Shown: positions 41,258-50,989, counted from the stretch's first letter. The stretch is DNA of 64,000 nucleotides from an uncultured Elusimicrobium sp. (GCA_902794125.1 CADBFX010000008.1:1-64000), one strand, 5' to 3'. The notes: generated from the letters alone by a model not told the origin. A program made the numbers and translations.

Positions 41258-43765
41258 ATGACCCAACCCTTTCATCTTGTCAGTCCGCTGGACGGTTCTG
41301 TGGTGCCTTTAGAACAAGTGCCGGATCCTGTTTTTAGCGAACACATGTTAGGTGACGGCTTGGCCATAGACCCTCAATCTTGCGAATTATATGCCCCTTG
41401 CGAGGGAACCGTTCTCACGCTTAACAAAGCCAACCACGCTTTAGTATTGGGATATAATGGCCTGGAAATTTTACTGCATATTGGTTTAGACACTGTTAAA
41501 TTAGAAGGGGAAGGATTTATTCCCCATGTAAAAACCGGCGACCAAGTACGCCCCGGCCAAAAACTGATTTCTTTTCAAATGGACACCCTGCGCAAAAAAG
41601 CCACCAGTCCGCTCGTACTCGTGGTAGTGACCGCGCCGGCAGATATTACTCTTTTAAACAAAGCCTCCGGAAACGTCCAACAAGGGCAACCTTTCTTCTC
41701 TATCCCGGCGGAACGGCTTTTACCCAATGCTTCGGTAGAAGATATTTCTTCTTTTGAAGATTCGGCTCCGTTCACCGTTTCCAATAAAAACGGTTTGCAT
41801 GCGCGCCCGGCCGCGGTGCTGGCCAAATTGGCTTCGCTTTATCCATACGCTATACAAATTGTGCATAACGGACAAACCGCAAATGCAAAAAGCATTGTGG
41901 CCATTATGGGTTTAGGCATTACTCAGGGGATGACAATTTCATTACGCGCTTGCGGACCTAAAAAAGAGGCCCGCCAAATTTTGGCCCAACTGGAAGATGC
42001 CTTTAAAAAAGGATTAGGAGAAACCATCGCAGTAGCCCCCACAGAAGAAAATCCTGTGGCGGCTACCACCGTTTCTTTTGCAACTCCCGTCGTTGTACGC
42101 GGTTTATGTGCAAGCGGTGGCTTGGCTTGCGGACCGGCATTCATATATAAAAATACCCGTCTGTCTTTTGAAGAAAATTCAGCGAACTCGCAAGAAGAAT
42201 TCCGCGCGCTGGAAACGGCTCTTTCTACATTAAGTAAACAACTGGAAACACGCATTAGCGAAGAGAAGAACGAAATTTCCCGCACCATTTTAAATGCACA
42301 TCTGTTGCTGTTAAAAGATCCGCTCTTGGCAGATGCTACCCGTAAAACTATTTTGCAAGGCAAAACAGCTGCTTTTGCTTTTAACACAGCTATCCGCCGA
42401 AGTGTGGACATTCTTAAAAAAACCAATAATCAATTTTTAATGGAGCGTATCTCCGATTTAAAAGACGTTCGGCGCGAAGTTCTTGCGTTACTGACCGGGC
42501 AACAAAAAAATCGCATATCTATTCCCCCCGGCAGTATTTTGGTAGCGGAAGATTTGCTTCCTTCGGAAGTTTCATCTTTACCTGATACGCTTGCCGGCGT
42601 AGTGCTCAGCGATGGCTCGCCCACGTCACACACGGGTATTTTATTAAGAAACCGGGCTATCCCCACGCTCGTACACGCTGGGCCGGTGGTACAAACCTTG
42701 CCGCCCAATACGCCCATTTTATTAGAAGCCGATGCCCAACAAGCCATTTTAGCTCCTTCCCAAGAGCAAATTAAAACCTTTTTAGCGCGCTTGCAACAAG
42801 AAAAAGAACTTTCAGCTCAAGCCACCCAAGCGGCCCATACACCCGCACGCACGCAAGACGGATTACTCGTTCAAGTGGAAGGAAACGTCTCTACGGCGCA
42901 AGAAACAGCCCGCGCCGCACAAGCGGGAGCCGACGGTTTTGGCCTCGTACGTACGGAATTTCTATTTCATGATTGCGCATTGGCTCCGTCAGAAGAAGAA
43001 CAATACAAACTCTATCAATCCATTTTGCAAGCCGCCGGGAATACGCCGGTTACGTTTCGTTTGTTAGATACCGGTGGCGATAAGCCGTTACCCTTTATTA
43101 ACATCGCCCCGGAAGAGAACCCCATCGTTGGCGTACGTGGTATTCGGGTACTTAAAAATAATGAATCTTTCTTCCGTGCCCAACTGCGCGCGCTACTGCG
43201 TTTAAAACCGCTTAGCCAAGTACGTATCATGGTTCCTATGGTTGCGTTTGCAGATGAAATTTCACTAATAAAACAAATGCTAGCCGAAGAAGCCCCTCGT
43301 TTGCACGTAACGGAACCGGTGCAACTGGGCATTATGGTAGAAGTACCTTCGGCAGCTTTACAAAGCGAACAGTTAGCCCCGGAAGTAGATTTCTTCTCTA
43401 TCGGCACGAACGATTTAACACAATATACGCTCGCCATTGACCGCGGGCACAAAGAACTTAGTGTACTGGCTGATTCGTTACATCCGGCGGTACTGCGTAT
43501 GATTGCGCTCACCTGTCAAGGCGCGCAAACGCATCAAAAACCGGTCGCTATTTGCGGAGCGATGGCCAGTGATTTGGATGCCGTACCGCTATTAATTGGA
43601 TTCGGAATTACACAATTAGCCGTCAGCACGGGGGCCATTGCACGTGTGAAAGCACTTGTGCGCAGAGTTACGCTTCAGCAATGTCGCCAAGCGGCCCAAC
43701 ATGCGTTACAATTAAAAGATGCAGCTGCCGTTCGGGCATACGTCCGGAATACTTTTAAACTCTAA
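41258..43765 (+). CDS. PTS EIIA(Glc-type)-HPr-Enzyme I fusion
   Basis: 835 residues carrying the soluble phosphorelay of the sugar phosphotransferase system. EIIA (1-150) has active His74 in ILLHIGLDT. HPr (about 170-255) has His181 in NGLHARPAAV, and no Ser-46 kinase-type motif is obvious. Enzyme I (about 275-835) has the phospho-His458 in GSPTSHTGILLRN, the PEP-binding GLVRTEFLF and GVRGIRV, and CGAMASD near 766. Phosphate passes from PEP through EI, HPr and EIIA to NagE. Being one chain in the nag operon, it may supply most or all soluble PTS functions. GGAGG lies 5-6 bases before ATG. Confidence 0.95.
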   Translation: MTQPFHLVSPLDGSVVPLEQVPDPVFSEHMLGDGLAIDPQSCELYAPCEGTVLTLNKANHALVLGYNGLEILLHIGLDTVKLEGEGFIPHVKTGDQVRPGQKLISFQMDTLRKKATSPLVLVVVTAPADITLLNKASGNVQQGQPFFSIPAERLLPNASVEDISSFEDSAPFTVSNKNGLHARPAAVLAKLASLYPYAIQIVHNGQTANAKSIVAIMGLGITQGMTISLRACGPKKEARQILAQLEDAFKKGLGETIAVAPTEENPVAATTVSFATPVVVRGLCASGGLACGPAFIYKNTRLSFEENSANSQEEFRALETALSTLSKQLETRISEEKNEISRTILNAHLLLLKDPLLADATRKTILQGKTAAFAFNTAIRRSVDILKKTNNQFLMERISDLKDVRREVLALLTGQQKNRISIPPGSILVAEDLLPSEVSSLPDTLAGVVLSDGSPTSHTGILLRNRAIPTLVHAGPVVQTLPPNTPILLEADAQQAILAPSQEQIKTFLARLQQEKELSAQATQAAHTPARTQDGLLVQVEGNVSTAQETARAAQAGADGFGLVRTEFLFHDCALAPSEEEQYKLYQSILQAAGNTPVTFRLLDTGGDKPLPFINIAPEENPIVGVRGIRVLKNNESFFRAQLRALLRLKPLSQVRIMVPMVAFADEISLIKQMLAEEAPRLHVTEPVQLGIMVEVPSAALQSEQLAPEVDFFSIGTNDLTQYTLAIDRGHKELSVLADSLHPAVLRMIALTCQGAQTHQKPVAICGAMASDLDAVPLLIGFGITQLAVSTGAIARVKALVRRVTLQQCRQAAQHALQLKDAAAVRAYVRNTFKL

Positions 43766-43775
43766 CGGAGGCACT

Positions 43776-45197
43776 ATGCCACCTATCAAACAAATCTGTT
43801 CTTCCTTTACCAGTGGGCTTGTGCAGTTAGGAAAAGCCCTCATGTTGCCAATTGCCGTACTTCCTATTGCAGGGCTTTTACTGCGTTTGGGACAGCCGGA
43901 TTTACTTAACATTGCCTTTATTTCCCAGGCGGGGGCAGCCGTATTTAATAACTTGCCGCTTATTTTTGCTATCGGCGTAGCAATCGGCTTTGCACACGAA
44001 AATCACGGCGCGGCGGCTTTAGCCTCTTTAGTCGGGTACGTCATTATGACTTCCGCCCTTGGCGCTTTGGATTCTTCCATTAACATGGGTGTACTAGGTG
44101 GTATTTTATGCGGTGTGACAGCCGGGCTTCTCTATAACCGCTACAGAAACATCAAATTACCCTCTTACCTAGCATTTTTTGGTGGGCGACGTTTTGTGCC
44201 GATTGTAACGGGCGGCGTTTGTTTAGTATTGGCGGTGGTTGCCTATTTTATTTGGCCGCCGATTGGCCGCGCCATTGGGGCTTTTGGTAATTGGACTATT
44301 TCTTCCGGCAATATAGGTCTTTTCTTTTACGGGCTTGCCAATCGTTTGTTAATTCCGCTGGGACTGCATCACATTTTAAATAATCTGGTTTGGTTTCAAT
44401 TTGGCGATTTTGCGACCCTTCAAAATGGTGTTCAAACTGTCGTCCATGGCGATTTAACACGCTTCTTTGCCAAAGACCCTACCGCCGGTGCTTTTATGGC
44501 GGGTTTCTTCCCGGTGATGATGTTTGGCCTTCCGGCCGCTTGTTTGGCGATGATTAAAACGGCTCATTCTACCCGCCAAAAAGCCGTAGCCGGGTTACTT
44601 CTTTCCATGGCGTTAACGTCCTTTTTAACCGGCATTACGGAGCCCATTGAATTTTCATTCTTATTTTTAGCGTTCCCGTTATACGTATTACATGCAATAC
44701 TCACCGGGCTGTCTATGGTGATCATGAACGTCTTGCAAATTAAGTTAGGGTTCACTTTTTCTGCCGGGTTATTTGACTACTTATTAAGTTCCGGCTTGGG
44801 TACAAATCCGTGGTTATTGTTGCCGGTGGGGCTTGTGTATGGCCTCATTTATTACTTTGTATTCTATTTTGCCATCACACGCTGGAACTTAAAAACCCCC
44901 GGACGCGAAGAAACCGTCTCCCCCTCCCCACAGGAACAACCCTCTGTGCCGGAAGTACCCGTTTCTTCCCGTGCGGCACAATACTTACAAGCACTGGGGG
45001 GAAAAGATAATATTAAGACCTTTGGTTCTTGCGCCACGCGTCTGCGTTTAGAGGTAAAAGATTTATCACTTATTAACGAACCCGCTCTCAAACAAGCCGG
45101 GGCGCGCGGAGTAATTAAAATAGGAAACGAAAGTGTGCAAGTCGTAATCGGGCCGGAAGTAGAACAACTGGCCAACGAGATTAAACCGCTTCTATAG
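43776..45197 (+). CDS. nagE: PTS N-acetylglucosamine permease, EIICB
   Basis: 473 residues from ATG 43776 (CGGAGG upstream). The EIIC membrane domain (about 10-375) has ten or so helices, GLANRLLIPLGLHHILNN and the sugar-site FLTGITEPIEFSFLF. The EIIB domain (about 400-473) has the phospho-Cys in IKTFGSCATRLRLEV. EIIA is missing but is supplied by the preceding fusion. It imports and phosphorylates GlcNAc (possibly glucose) as GlcNAc-6-phosphate. NagA/NagB downstream favour GlcNAc. Confidence 0.93.
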   Translation: MPPIKQICSSFTSGLVQLGKALMLPIAVLPIAGLLLRLGQPDLLNIAFISQAGAAVFNNLPLIFAIGVAIGFAHENHGAAALASLVGYVIMTSALGALDSSINMGVLGGILCGVTAGLLYNRYRNIKLPSYLAFFGGRRFVPIVTGGVCLVLAVVAYFIWPPIGRAIGAFGNWTISSGNIGLFFYGLANRLLIPLGLHHILNNLVWFQFGDFATLQNGVQTVVHGDLTRFFAKDPTAGAFMAGFFPVMMFGLPAACLAMIKTAHSTRQKAVAGLLLSMALTSFLTGITEPIEFSFLFLAFPLYVLHAILTGLSMVIMNVLQIKLGFTFSAGLFDYLLSSGLGTNPWLLLPVGLVYGLIYYFVFYFAITRWNLKTPGREETVSPSPQEQPSVPEVPVSSRAAQYLQALGGKDNIKTFGSCATRLRLEVKDLSLINEPALKQAGARGVIKIGNESVQVVIGPEVEQLANEIKPLL

Positions 45198-45208
45198 AAG
45201 GAATTTTC

Positions 45209-45970
45209 ATGCGCATACGAGTATTGCATCAATCGGTAGAAACTTACGCCGCTAATTATATCCAGCAGAAAATTAATTCCGTTGGTGCGTCTCGTTTTGT
45301 GTTGGGGCTTCCCACCGGGAGCACCGCACTTGCTATGTATGCCCGCTTGCGCGAATTACATCAACAAGGCCAATTAGATTTTCAACAGATAGTTACGTTT
45401 AATATGGACGAATACGTCGGTCTTCCGCCTACCCATCCGCAAAGTTATCATTATTATATGGAGAAAGAACTTTTCTCGGCTGTAAATATACCTTTGCAAA
45501 ACACCCATATTTTAAACGGTCAAGCGGACGATTTACAAGCCGAATGTCGCGCTTATGAAGATGCTATTACGCAAGTCGGCGGGATTGATTTATTTATCGG
45601 CGGAGTTGGGCGCAACGGACATATTGCATTTAACGAACCGGGTACTCCTTTTGATATACGCACCCACCTAGTCACGTTAGCCCCCGCCACGTTAAAGGCC
45701 AATGCACGATTTTTTGATAACGATATTTCCCGCGTACCTACCCACGCTCTTACGGTAGGAACAGGAACCGTATTGGATGCACGCGAACTATTATTTATGG
45801 CTACTGGGGCGGTAAAGGCTTCCGCGGTGGCCACGTTAGCCCATGCACCTAATCCGGACGAACCATTAACCGCTTTAAAATTACATCCAAACGCTTTATT
45901 ACTGGCCGACGAGGAAGCTGCTTCTTTGCTGCCGGCAACGTTGTCGGATGTGGAGATTATTCATGAATAA
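45209..45970 (+). CDS. nagB: Glucosamine-6-phosphate deaminase
   Basis: 253 residues. It converts glucosamine-6-phosphate to fructose-6-phosphate and ammonia. Motifs: FVLGLPTGSTALAMYARLRELH, VTFNMDEYVGL (catalytic Asp), HPQSYHYYM, IDLFIGGVGRNGHIAFNEPGTPF and the late MATGAVKASAVA. GAAGGAA lies before the ATG, 11 bases after nagE. Its last codons overlap the nagA start. Confidence 0.95.
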   Translation: MRIRVLHQSVETYAANYIQQKINSVGASRFVLGLPTGSTALAMYARLRELHQQGQLDFQQIVTFNMDEYVGLPPTHPQSYHYYMEKELFSAVNIPLQNTHILNGQADDLQAECRAYEDAITQVGGIDLFIGGVGRNGHIAFNEPGTPFDIRTHLVTLAPATLKANARFFDNDISRVPTHALTVGTGTVLDARELLFMATGAVKASAVATLAHAPNPDEPLTALKLHPNALLLADEEAASLLPATLSDVEIIHE

Positions 45971-47108
45971 ATTACTGATTAAAAACATTTCTTTAATTAC
46001 AAAAGATACCATTCTTGAAAAACATAGTTTATTAGTAGAAGACGGCAAAATTGCGCGCATAGCACCAACAGAGCAGTTATCACACATTTCAGATGCGTCC
46101 GTCGTGCAAGCGGAAGGAGAATATCTTGCCCCGGGGCTGATTGATTTGCATATTCACGGGTTTGCGGGCCACGGACCGGAACAAGCCACTCCAGAAGCGT
46201 TGCTGGAAATGTCCGCAGCGCTAGCTAAGCATGGAGTCACCGCGTTTTGCCCCACGCTTTACGCCGAGCAACCGCAAGAACTCGCTGTCAAACTAAAAAA
46301 ACTTGTGCCTTCCTTTGGAAAAGAAAAAGGTGCCAAAATTATCGGTTTTCATTTGGAAGGGCCTTTTATCTCCCCCTATAAACTGGGTGTAATGAAACCG
46401 CAAGATATTGCTGCGCCGGACGTTAAAATTTTGGAAAAGTTGTACGAAGCCGCCGACGGCCATATTGCCGCCGTGACGCTGGCCCCGGAACTAAAGAACA
46501 CACAACCTATTATTGATTTTTGTTTAAAACATCATATCCTGCCACAAGCCGGGCACACCAATGCTACGTATGAAGAATTTTTATATGCCATCAAAACCGG
46601 TGTAAAACACGTAACGCATTTATTTAATGCCATGAGCCCCTTCCATCACCGGGCACCCGGCGTGGCGGGCGGGGCGTTGATGCACCCGGAAGTATCTTGT
46701 GAAGTGATTGCGGACGGCGTACACGTACATCCGCACTTGGTTTCTTTTTTGCGCACCGTAAAACCGCTGGACAAAATTGTACTGGTAACAGATAGTTTAC
46801 TGCCTACGGGCTTAGAAGATGGTCCGTTTGTAGCCAACGGGGAAGGCGTAATTTTTGAAGCGGGTGCTTGGCACCGCACCTTTGACCACGTACTTGCTGG
46901 CTCGGCTTTAACCATGGCGCAAGGGGTGCGCAATTTGGTGGCATGGGGTTATTCGTTACCGCAAGCTATTCAATGTGCCGCGGCAAACCCGGCCCAACTG
47001 ATGAATTGGCCCGCCGGGAAACTAACAGAAGGGGCTCCGGCCGACTTGATACTTCTAGATAAAAACTTAAACGTTTTGCACACGTTTATTAACGGCCAAG
47101 AAAAATAA
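45963..47108 (+). CDS. nagA: N-acetylglucosamine-6-phosphate deacetylase
   Basis: 381 residues, start at ATG 45963 overlapping nagB by 8 bases with GGAG 7 bases upstream. Amidohydrolase fold: APGLIDLHIHGFAGHG, IIGFHLEGPFISPYKLG (metal Glu), QAGHTNATYEEF (His), VTHLFNAMSPFHHRAPG (His) and VTDSLLPTG (catalytic Asp). It removes acetate from GlcNAc-6-phosphate. It converges directly on rex, with 9 bases between and no hairpin visible, so transcripts may read through. Confidence 0.95.
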   Translation: MNKLLIKNISLITKDTILEKHSLLVEDGKIARIAPTEQLSHISDASVVQAEGEYLAPGLIDLHIHGFAGHGPEQATPEALLEMSAALAKHGVTAFCPTLYAEQPQELAVKLKKLVPSFGKEKGAKIIGFHLEGPFISPYKLGVMKPQDIAAPDVKILEKLYEAADGHIAAVTLAPELKNTQPIIDFCLKHHILPQAGHTNATYEEFLYAIKTGVKHVTHLFNAMSPFHHRAPGVAGGALMHPEVSCEVIADGVHVHPHLVSFLRTVKPLDKIVLVTDSLLPTGLEDGPFVANGEGVIFEAGAWHRTFDHVLAGSALTMAQGVRNLVAWGYSLPQAIQCAAANPAQLMNWPAGKLTEGAPADLILLDKNLNVLHTFINGQEK

Positions 47109-47117
47109 CGTTTTCAA

Positions 47118-47756
47118 CTATCTGCTTTTCAACTTGGCACAAAGTTCGGCTAACCCGGAAGCAATATCTTCTTTCTGCACCACAACATCCGACGGAACTT
47201 TTAAATTAACCGGAGCAAAATTCCAAATTGCTTTAATGCCGGCCGCCGTGAGTGTATCGGTTACACCTTGCGCTGCGGCAGCGGGCAGCGTTAAAACAGC
47301 AATTTTTAAATTCTCTTTCTCAATAATGCTTGTTAACTGCGCCGTGTGATACACCGGCACCCCGTTTACAGGCACGCCAACTTTTTCCGGCCGCGTATCA
47401 AACGCAGCCACAATTTCCAGCCCGTGGTTTTTAAACCCGTCAAACCCCAGTAGTGCCGCGCCTAAATGCCCTACCCCTACTAAAAATGCTTTATTTAAAT
47501 TATTCCAGCCCAAAAATTGTTCTATCACGTGGATCGTGCCCGCCACCTTAAACCCCGCCCGCCGTTTGCTGGGGGCTCCGACGGATTGCAAATCTTTTTT
47601 GATGACAATCGGCAACAGGTGCGTTTCGGCGGCCAAGTCGGTAGAAGATACCAATTCCCGCCCGTAAGTATGGAAATTATAAAAAATACGCAGGTATTGC
47701 GGCAAACGGCGAATCGTCTGCACGCTAATAGATTTACGACGAGTAGATAAGGACAT
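47118..47756 (-). CDS. rex: Redox-sensing transcriptional repressor Rex
   Basis: 212 residues. The N-terminal winged helix (about 10-85) includes ISVQTIRRLPQYLRIFYNF, VSSTDLAAE and VIKKDLQSVG. The Rossmann domain (about 90-212) has AFLVGVGHLGAALLGFDGF and AAFDTRPEKVG, which bind NADH/NAD+. Rex represses fermentation genes when NAD+ is high and is released by NADH. GAGG lies before the ATG. Divergent from adhE, 179 bases apart; a dyad abuts its own -10, implying autoregulation. Confidence 0.95.
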   Translation of the reverse strand: MSLSTRRKSISVQTIRRLPQYLRIFYNFHTYGRELVSSTDLAAETHLLPIVIKKDLQSVGAPSKRRAGFKVAGTIHVIEQFLGWNNLNKAFLVGVGHLGAALLGFDGFKNHGLEIVAAFDTRPEKVGVPVNGVPVYHTAQLTSIIEKENLKIAVLTLPAAAAQGVTDTLTAAGIKAIWNFAPVNLKVPSDVVVQKEDIASGLAELCAKLKSR

Positions 47757-47773
47757 AGGGGACCTCTTTTTGC

Positions 47774-47791
47774 TAGATATTTCAATATCTA
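47774..47791. promoter_or_regulatory. Predicted Rex operator at the rex promoter
   Basis: TAGATA-N6-TATCTA perfect half-sites; same 6-6-6 geometry as classical Rex sites (TGTGAA-N6-TTCACA) but different bases. It starts at the edge of the rex -10 box. Confidence 0.6.
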
Positions 47792-47819
47792 TAATAAGTA
47801 TTTATAAATCATTTGTCAA
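47791..47819 (-). promoter_or_regulatory. rex promoter
   Basis: Minus-strand TTGACA (47814-47819), 17-base spacer, TATTAT (47791-47796). Confidence 0.75.
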
Positions 47820-47849
47820 GTTTTTTAAAAAAATATTGTAGAGTAACAG

Positions 47850-47878
47850 TTGACAAAAAAACATATAAAACATAAAAT
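47850..47878 (+). promoter_or_regulatory. adhE promoter
   Basis: TTGACA at 47850-47855, 17-base spacer, TAAAAT at 47873-47878. Confidence 0.75.
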
Positions 47879-47879
47879 A

Positions 47880-47907
47880 TAGATAACAAAATATCTATAC
47901 ATAGATA
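47880..47907. promoter_or_regulatory. Predicted Rex operator(s) at the adhE start site
   Basis: TAGATA-N6-TATCTA at 47880-47897, then a further TAGATA at 47902-47907 forming a second, everted dyad with the 47892-47897 half-site. It lies 1 base after the -10 and covers the expected start point of transcription. Confidence 0.6.
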
Positions 47908-47935
47908 TTTTGCACTGATTAAGGAGAATAACATT

Positions 47936-50540
47936 ATGGCGGAAAAGAAACAATCCTCGCCGGCAGTTGCCACAAAAGAAGAACTAGCTATGCTAGATAA
48001 AATTGTGGACAAAGTAAAAGCCGCGCAACTTAAATATGCAACCTACACGCAAGAACAAGTAGATAAAATTTTCCGTGCAGCAGCCATTGCGGCCGCCCAG
48101 CACCGGATTCCGTTATCCAAAATGGCCGTGGAAGAAAGCGGCATGGGTGTAATGGAAGATAAAGTAATTAAAAACCAATTCGCTTCCGAATACATTTACA
48201 ACCAATATAAAGACACCAAAACCTGCGGCGTTTTGTCTGATGATGACGCTTTCGGCTACCGCCAAGTAGCCGAACCGATTGGTGTGATTGCGGGCGTTAT
48301 TCCCACCACCAATCCCACCTCTACCGCAATTTTCAAAAGTTTACTCGCTTTAAAAACGCGCAACGGGATTGTTTTCTCCCCCCATCCGCGTGCCAAAAAA
48401 TGCACCATTGAAGCGGCTAAAATTGTGTTAAATGCCGCCGTAGAAGCAGGCGCCCCGGAAGGAATTATCGGTTGGATTGAAAACCCGACCATGGCTCTTT
48501 CCAATGCATTGATGCACCACCCGCATATTAACTTAATTTTGGCCACCGGCGGCCCGGGCATGGTTCGTGCGGCATACTCCTCCGGCAAACCGGCTATCGG
48601 CGTAGGTGCCGGAAATACCCCGGCTGTGATTGATGCTACCGCCGATATTAAAATGGCTGTCAGCTCCATTATTATGAGTAAAACCTTTGATAACGGTATG
48701 ATTTGCGCCAGCGAACAATCCGTGATCGTAGAAGACAGCGTGTACGATGCCGTCAAGCAAGAATTTATCACCCGTGGTTGCCATTTTGTAACCGGTAAAG
48801 ACCGCAAAAAATTAGCCGAAACTATTGTGGTAAACGGTAAATTAAATTCCGGCATTGTCGGTCAAAGTGCGGAAAAAATTGCCGAAATGGCCGGTATTAA
48901 AGTTCCCGCCGGAACCAAAATTTTAATTGCCGAAGCCAAAGAAGTGAGCGACGAAGAAGTATTCGCCCGCGAAAAATTATCTCCGGTGCTCGGCTTCTAC
49001 CGCGCTAAAGATTTTCCGCACGCCGTTACCTTAGCCCGCGATTTAATCTTGTATGGCGGTGCCGGACATACCTCTGTTCTCTACACAGCTGAAACAAACG
49101 AAGATCATATCACAGCTTTCCAAGATATGCCTACGGCTCGCACGCTCATCAACATTCCGTCTTCCCAAGGGGCTATCGGAGATGTGTACAACTTCAAACT
49201 CGCGCCGTCTTTGACGCTTGGTTGCGGCTCTTGGGGCGGCAACTCGGTCAGCGAAAATATCGGAGTAAAACACCTTATGAACGTGAAATCCGTCGCGGAA
49301 CGCCGCGAAAATATGTACTGGTACAAAGTACCTTCTAAAATCTACTTCAAACGCGGCGCGTTGTCGCAAGCGTTAGCGGAACTAAAAGATAAAAAACGCG
49401 CTTACATCATTACCGATAAAACCATGGAACAACTCGGCCATGTACGCGCCGTAGCGGATGTGTTGGAAAGCTTGAATATTAAATTCCGCGTATTTTCCGA
49501 CGTTCTGCCGGACCCGAACATCACGAACGTAAACGAAGCGTTAGCTATTGCCAATTCCTGGCAGCCGGACCTTATTATTTCGTTAGGTGGCGGTTCTGCC
49601 ATGGACGAAGGGAAAATGGTGTGGCTGATGTACGAAAACCCGGACACGAGCTTTGAAGATATTGCCATGCGCTTTATGGATATCCGCAAACGCATCTACG
49701 CCGCCGGACCGTTGGGCAAAAAAGCAACCATGGTGGCCATCCCCACCACTTCCGGTACCGGTTCCGAAGTTACGCCGTTTACCATTATTACCGACGAAAA
49801 AACCGGCACCAAATACGCCATCACGGACTATGCCTTAACCCCCGACGTGGCTATTATTGACCCGGAATTTGTACTCGGTATGCCTAAATCTTTAACGGCT
49901 TTCTCCGGGTTGGACGTGTTGACCCACGCTATTGAAGCCTACACTTCCGTGTACTCCACCAACTTCACGGAAGGGCAAGCCTTAGAAGCTATGCGCCTGG
50001 TATTTAAATACTTAGAGAAGTCCAATGCACTATGCGGCCACCATTGCCGGTATGGCATTTGCTAACGCCTTCTTGGGGCTCTGCCACTCCATGGCGCACA
50101 AATTAGGCGCCATGTACCACGTTCCGCACGGATTAGCCAACGCGATGCTTTTGTCCTACGTTATTGAATTCAACGCTACGGATAAACCCACCAAGCAAGG
50201 ATTATTCCCGCAATACAAATATCCGTTTGTAAAAGGACGCTATGCCAAGATTATTGACTTCCTCTTGCCGCATAACAACCTGGGCGACGATAAAGATGCC
50301 AAAGTGCAGAAACTGATTGACATGGTGGAAGAATTGAAACACAAACTCAATATTCCGCGCTCGCTCAAAGAATACGGTATTCAAGAAAAAGAATTCTTGG
50401 ATAACTTGGACAAACTTTCCGAACTCGCTTTTGACGATCAGTGCACCGGCGGAAATGCCCGCTACCCGCTCATTAGCGAAATTAAGGAATTGTTCTTAAA
50501 AGCCTACTATGGTGAACCCGTGAAACATAAAAACAAATAA
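47936..50540 (+). pseudogene. adhE: Bifunctional aldehyde/alcohol dehydrogenase AdhE, frame broken near 50015-50025
   Basis: The N-terminal acetylating aldehyde dehydrogenase domain (about 15-450) has the catalytic Cys in NGMICASEQSV near 255. The Fe-dependent alcohol dehydrogenase domain (about 470 on) has GGGSAMDEGK near 550, IPTTSGTGSE and the metal-site DVLTHAIEAYTS near 659. The first frame stops at 50065. The rest (MHYAATIAGMAFANAFLGLCHSMAHKLG, with metal-site His, to 50540) continues one frame over. Compared with the family, about a dozen residues between FKYLEKS and MHYAAT are missing, so a short out-of-frame deletion fits. AAGGAG precedes the ATG; Rex-type control is predicted. Loss of the second half would kill alcohol dehydrogenase activity. 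Sequence error is possible. Confidence 0.9.
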
Positions 50541-50554
50541 ATGCTGTTCTTCTC

Positions 50555-50588
50555 AAAATCCCCGCCAACCCGGCGGGGATTTTTTTGT
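50555..50588 (+). terminator. Terminator of adhE
   Basis: 12-bp stem AAAATCCCCGCC (50555-50566) with its complement from 50572, then a T run. Confidence 0.88.
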
Positions 50589-50594
50589 TATAAA

Positions 50595-50603
50595 TGCTAT
50601 AAT
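50595..50603 (+). promoter_or_regulatory. Extended -10 promoter, leaderless start
   Basis: TGCTATAAT ends 6 bases before the ATG at 50610. Confidence 0.65.
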
Positions 50604-50609
50604 AGGGCT

Positions 50610-50951
50610 ATGGGACTGGAAGAATTAGAAAACAAGGAATACTTTTCTATCGGCGACGTGAAACGCATTACCGGCGTGCCGGAGTATTCCGTGCGCTATT
50701 GGGAAGCGGAGTTTAATTTAATTCGTCCCATTCGGTTAGAAAGCGGACACCGCCGTTACACTAAAAACGACGTGTACACTATCCTTAAAATTAAAGACTT
50801 AATCTACAAACATAAACTCACCTTGGAAGGCGCAAAAAAACAGCTGGGCAATTATCGTTTACCTACCGCGGGCGATACCAAACGCCCCCGCGCGGACATC
50901 AAACTTCTGACGGAAATTAAAGAAACGCTGGAAGATTTGTTAAAAGAATGA
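50610..50951 (+). CDS. MerR-family transcriptional regulator (short)
   Basis: 113 residues from ATG 50610; an earlier in-frame codon lies inside the adhE terminator and is unlikely. The MerR helix-turn-helix (about 12-80) is clear: YFSIGDVKRITGVPEYSVRYWE, then GHRRYTKNDVYTILKIKDL. The C-terminal part is short (about 80-113), Lys-rich, without effector-binding Cys or a ligand domain. This matches the small MerR-type regulators of unknown signal found near tRNA or ihf genes. -10 box 6 bases upstream, no Shine-Dalgarno. tRNA-Pro genes follow after 38 bases. Confidence 0.85.
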   Translation: MGLEELENKEYFSIGDVKRITGVPEYSVRYWEAEFNLIRPIRLESGHRRYTKNDVYTILKIKDLIYKHKLTLEGAKKQLGNYRLPTAGDTKRPRADIKLLTEIKETLEDLLKE

Positions 50952-50957
50952 TACAAT
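50949..50957 (+). promoter_or_regulatory. Extended -10 of the tRNA-Pro pair
   Basis: TGATACAAT overlapping the end of the merR-like gene, 32 bases before the first tRNA. Confidence 0.5.
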
Positions 50958-50989
50958 ATATAGGTGGCCCCCAGGAGGGGTACTTTTTA

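Noticed and set aside
50013-50065. Programmed frameshift or translational bypass in adhE
   Set aside because: No slippery heptamer or stimulatory hairpin is evident and family residues are missing, so a deletion explains it better.
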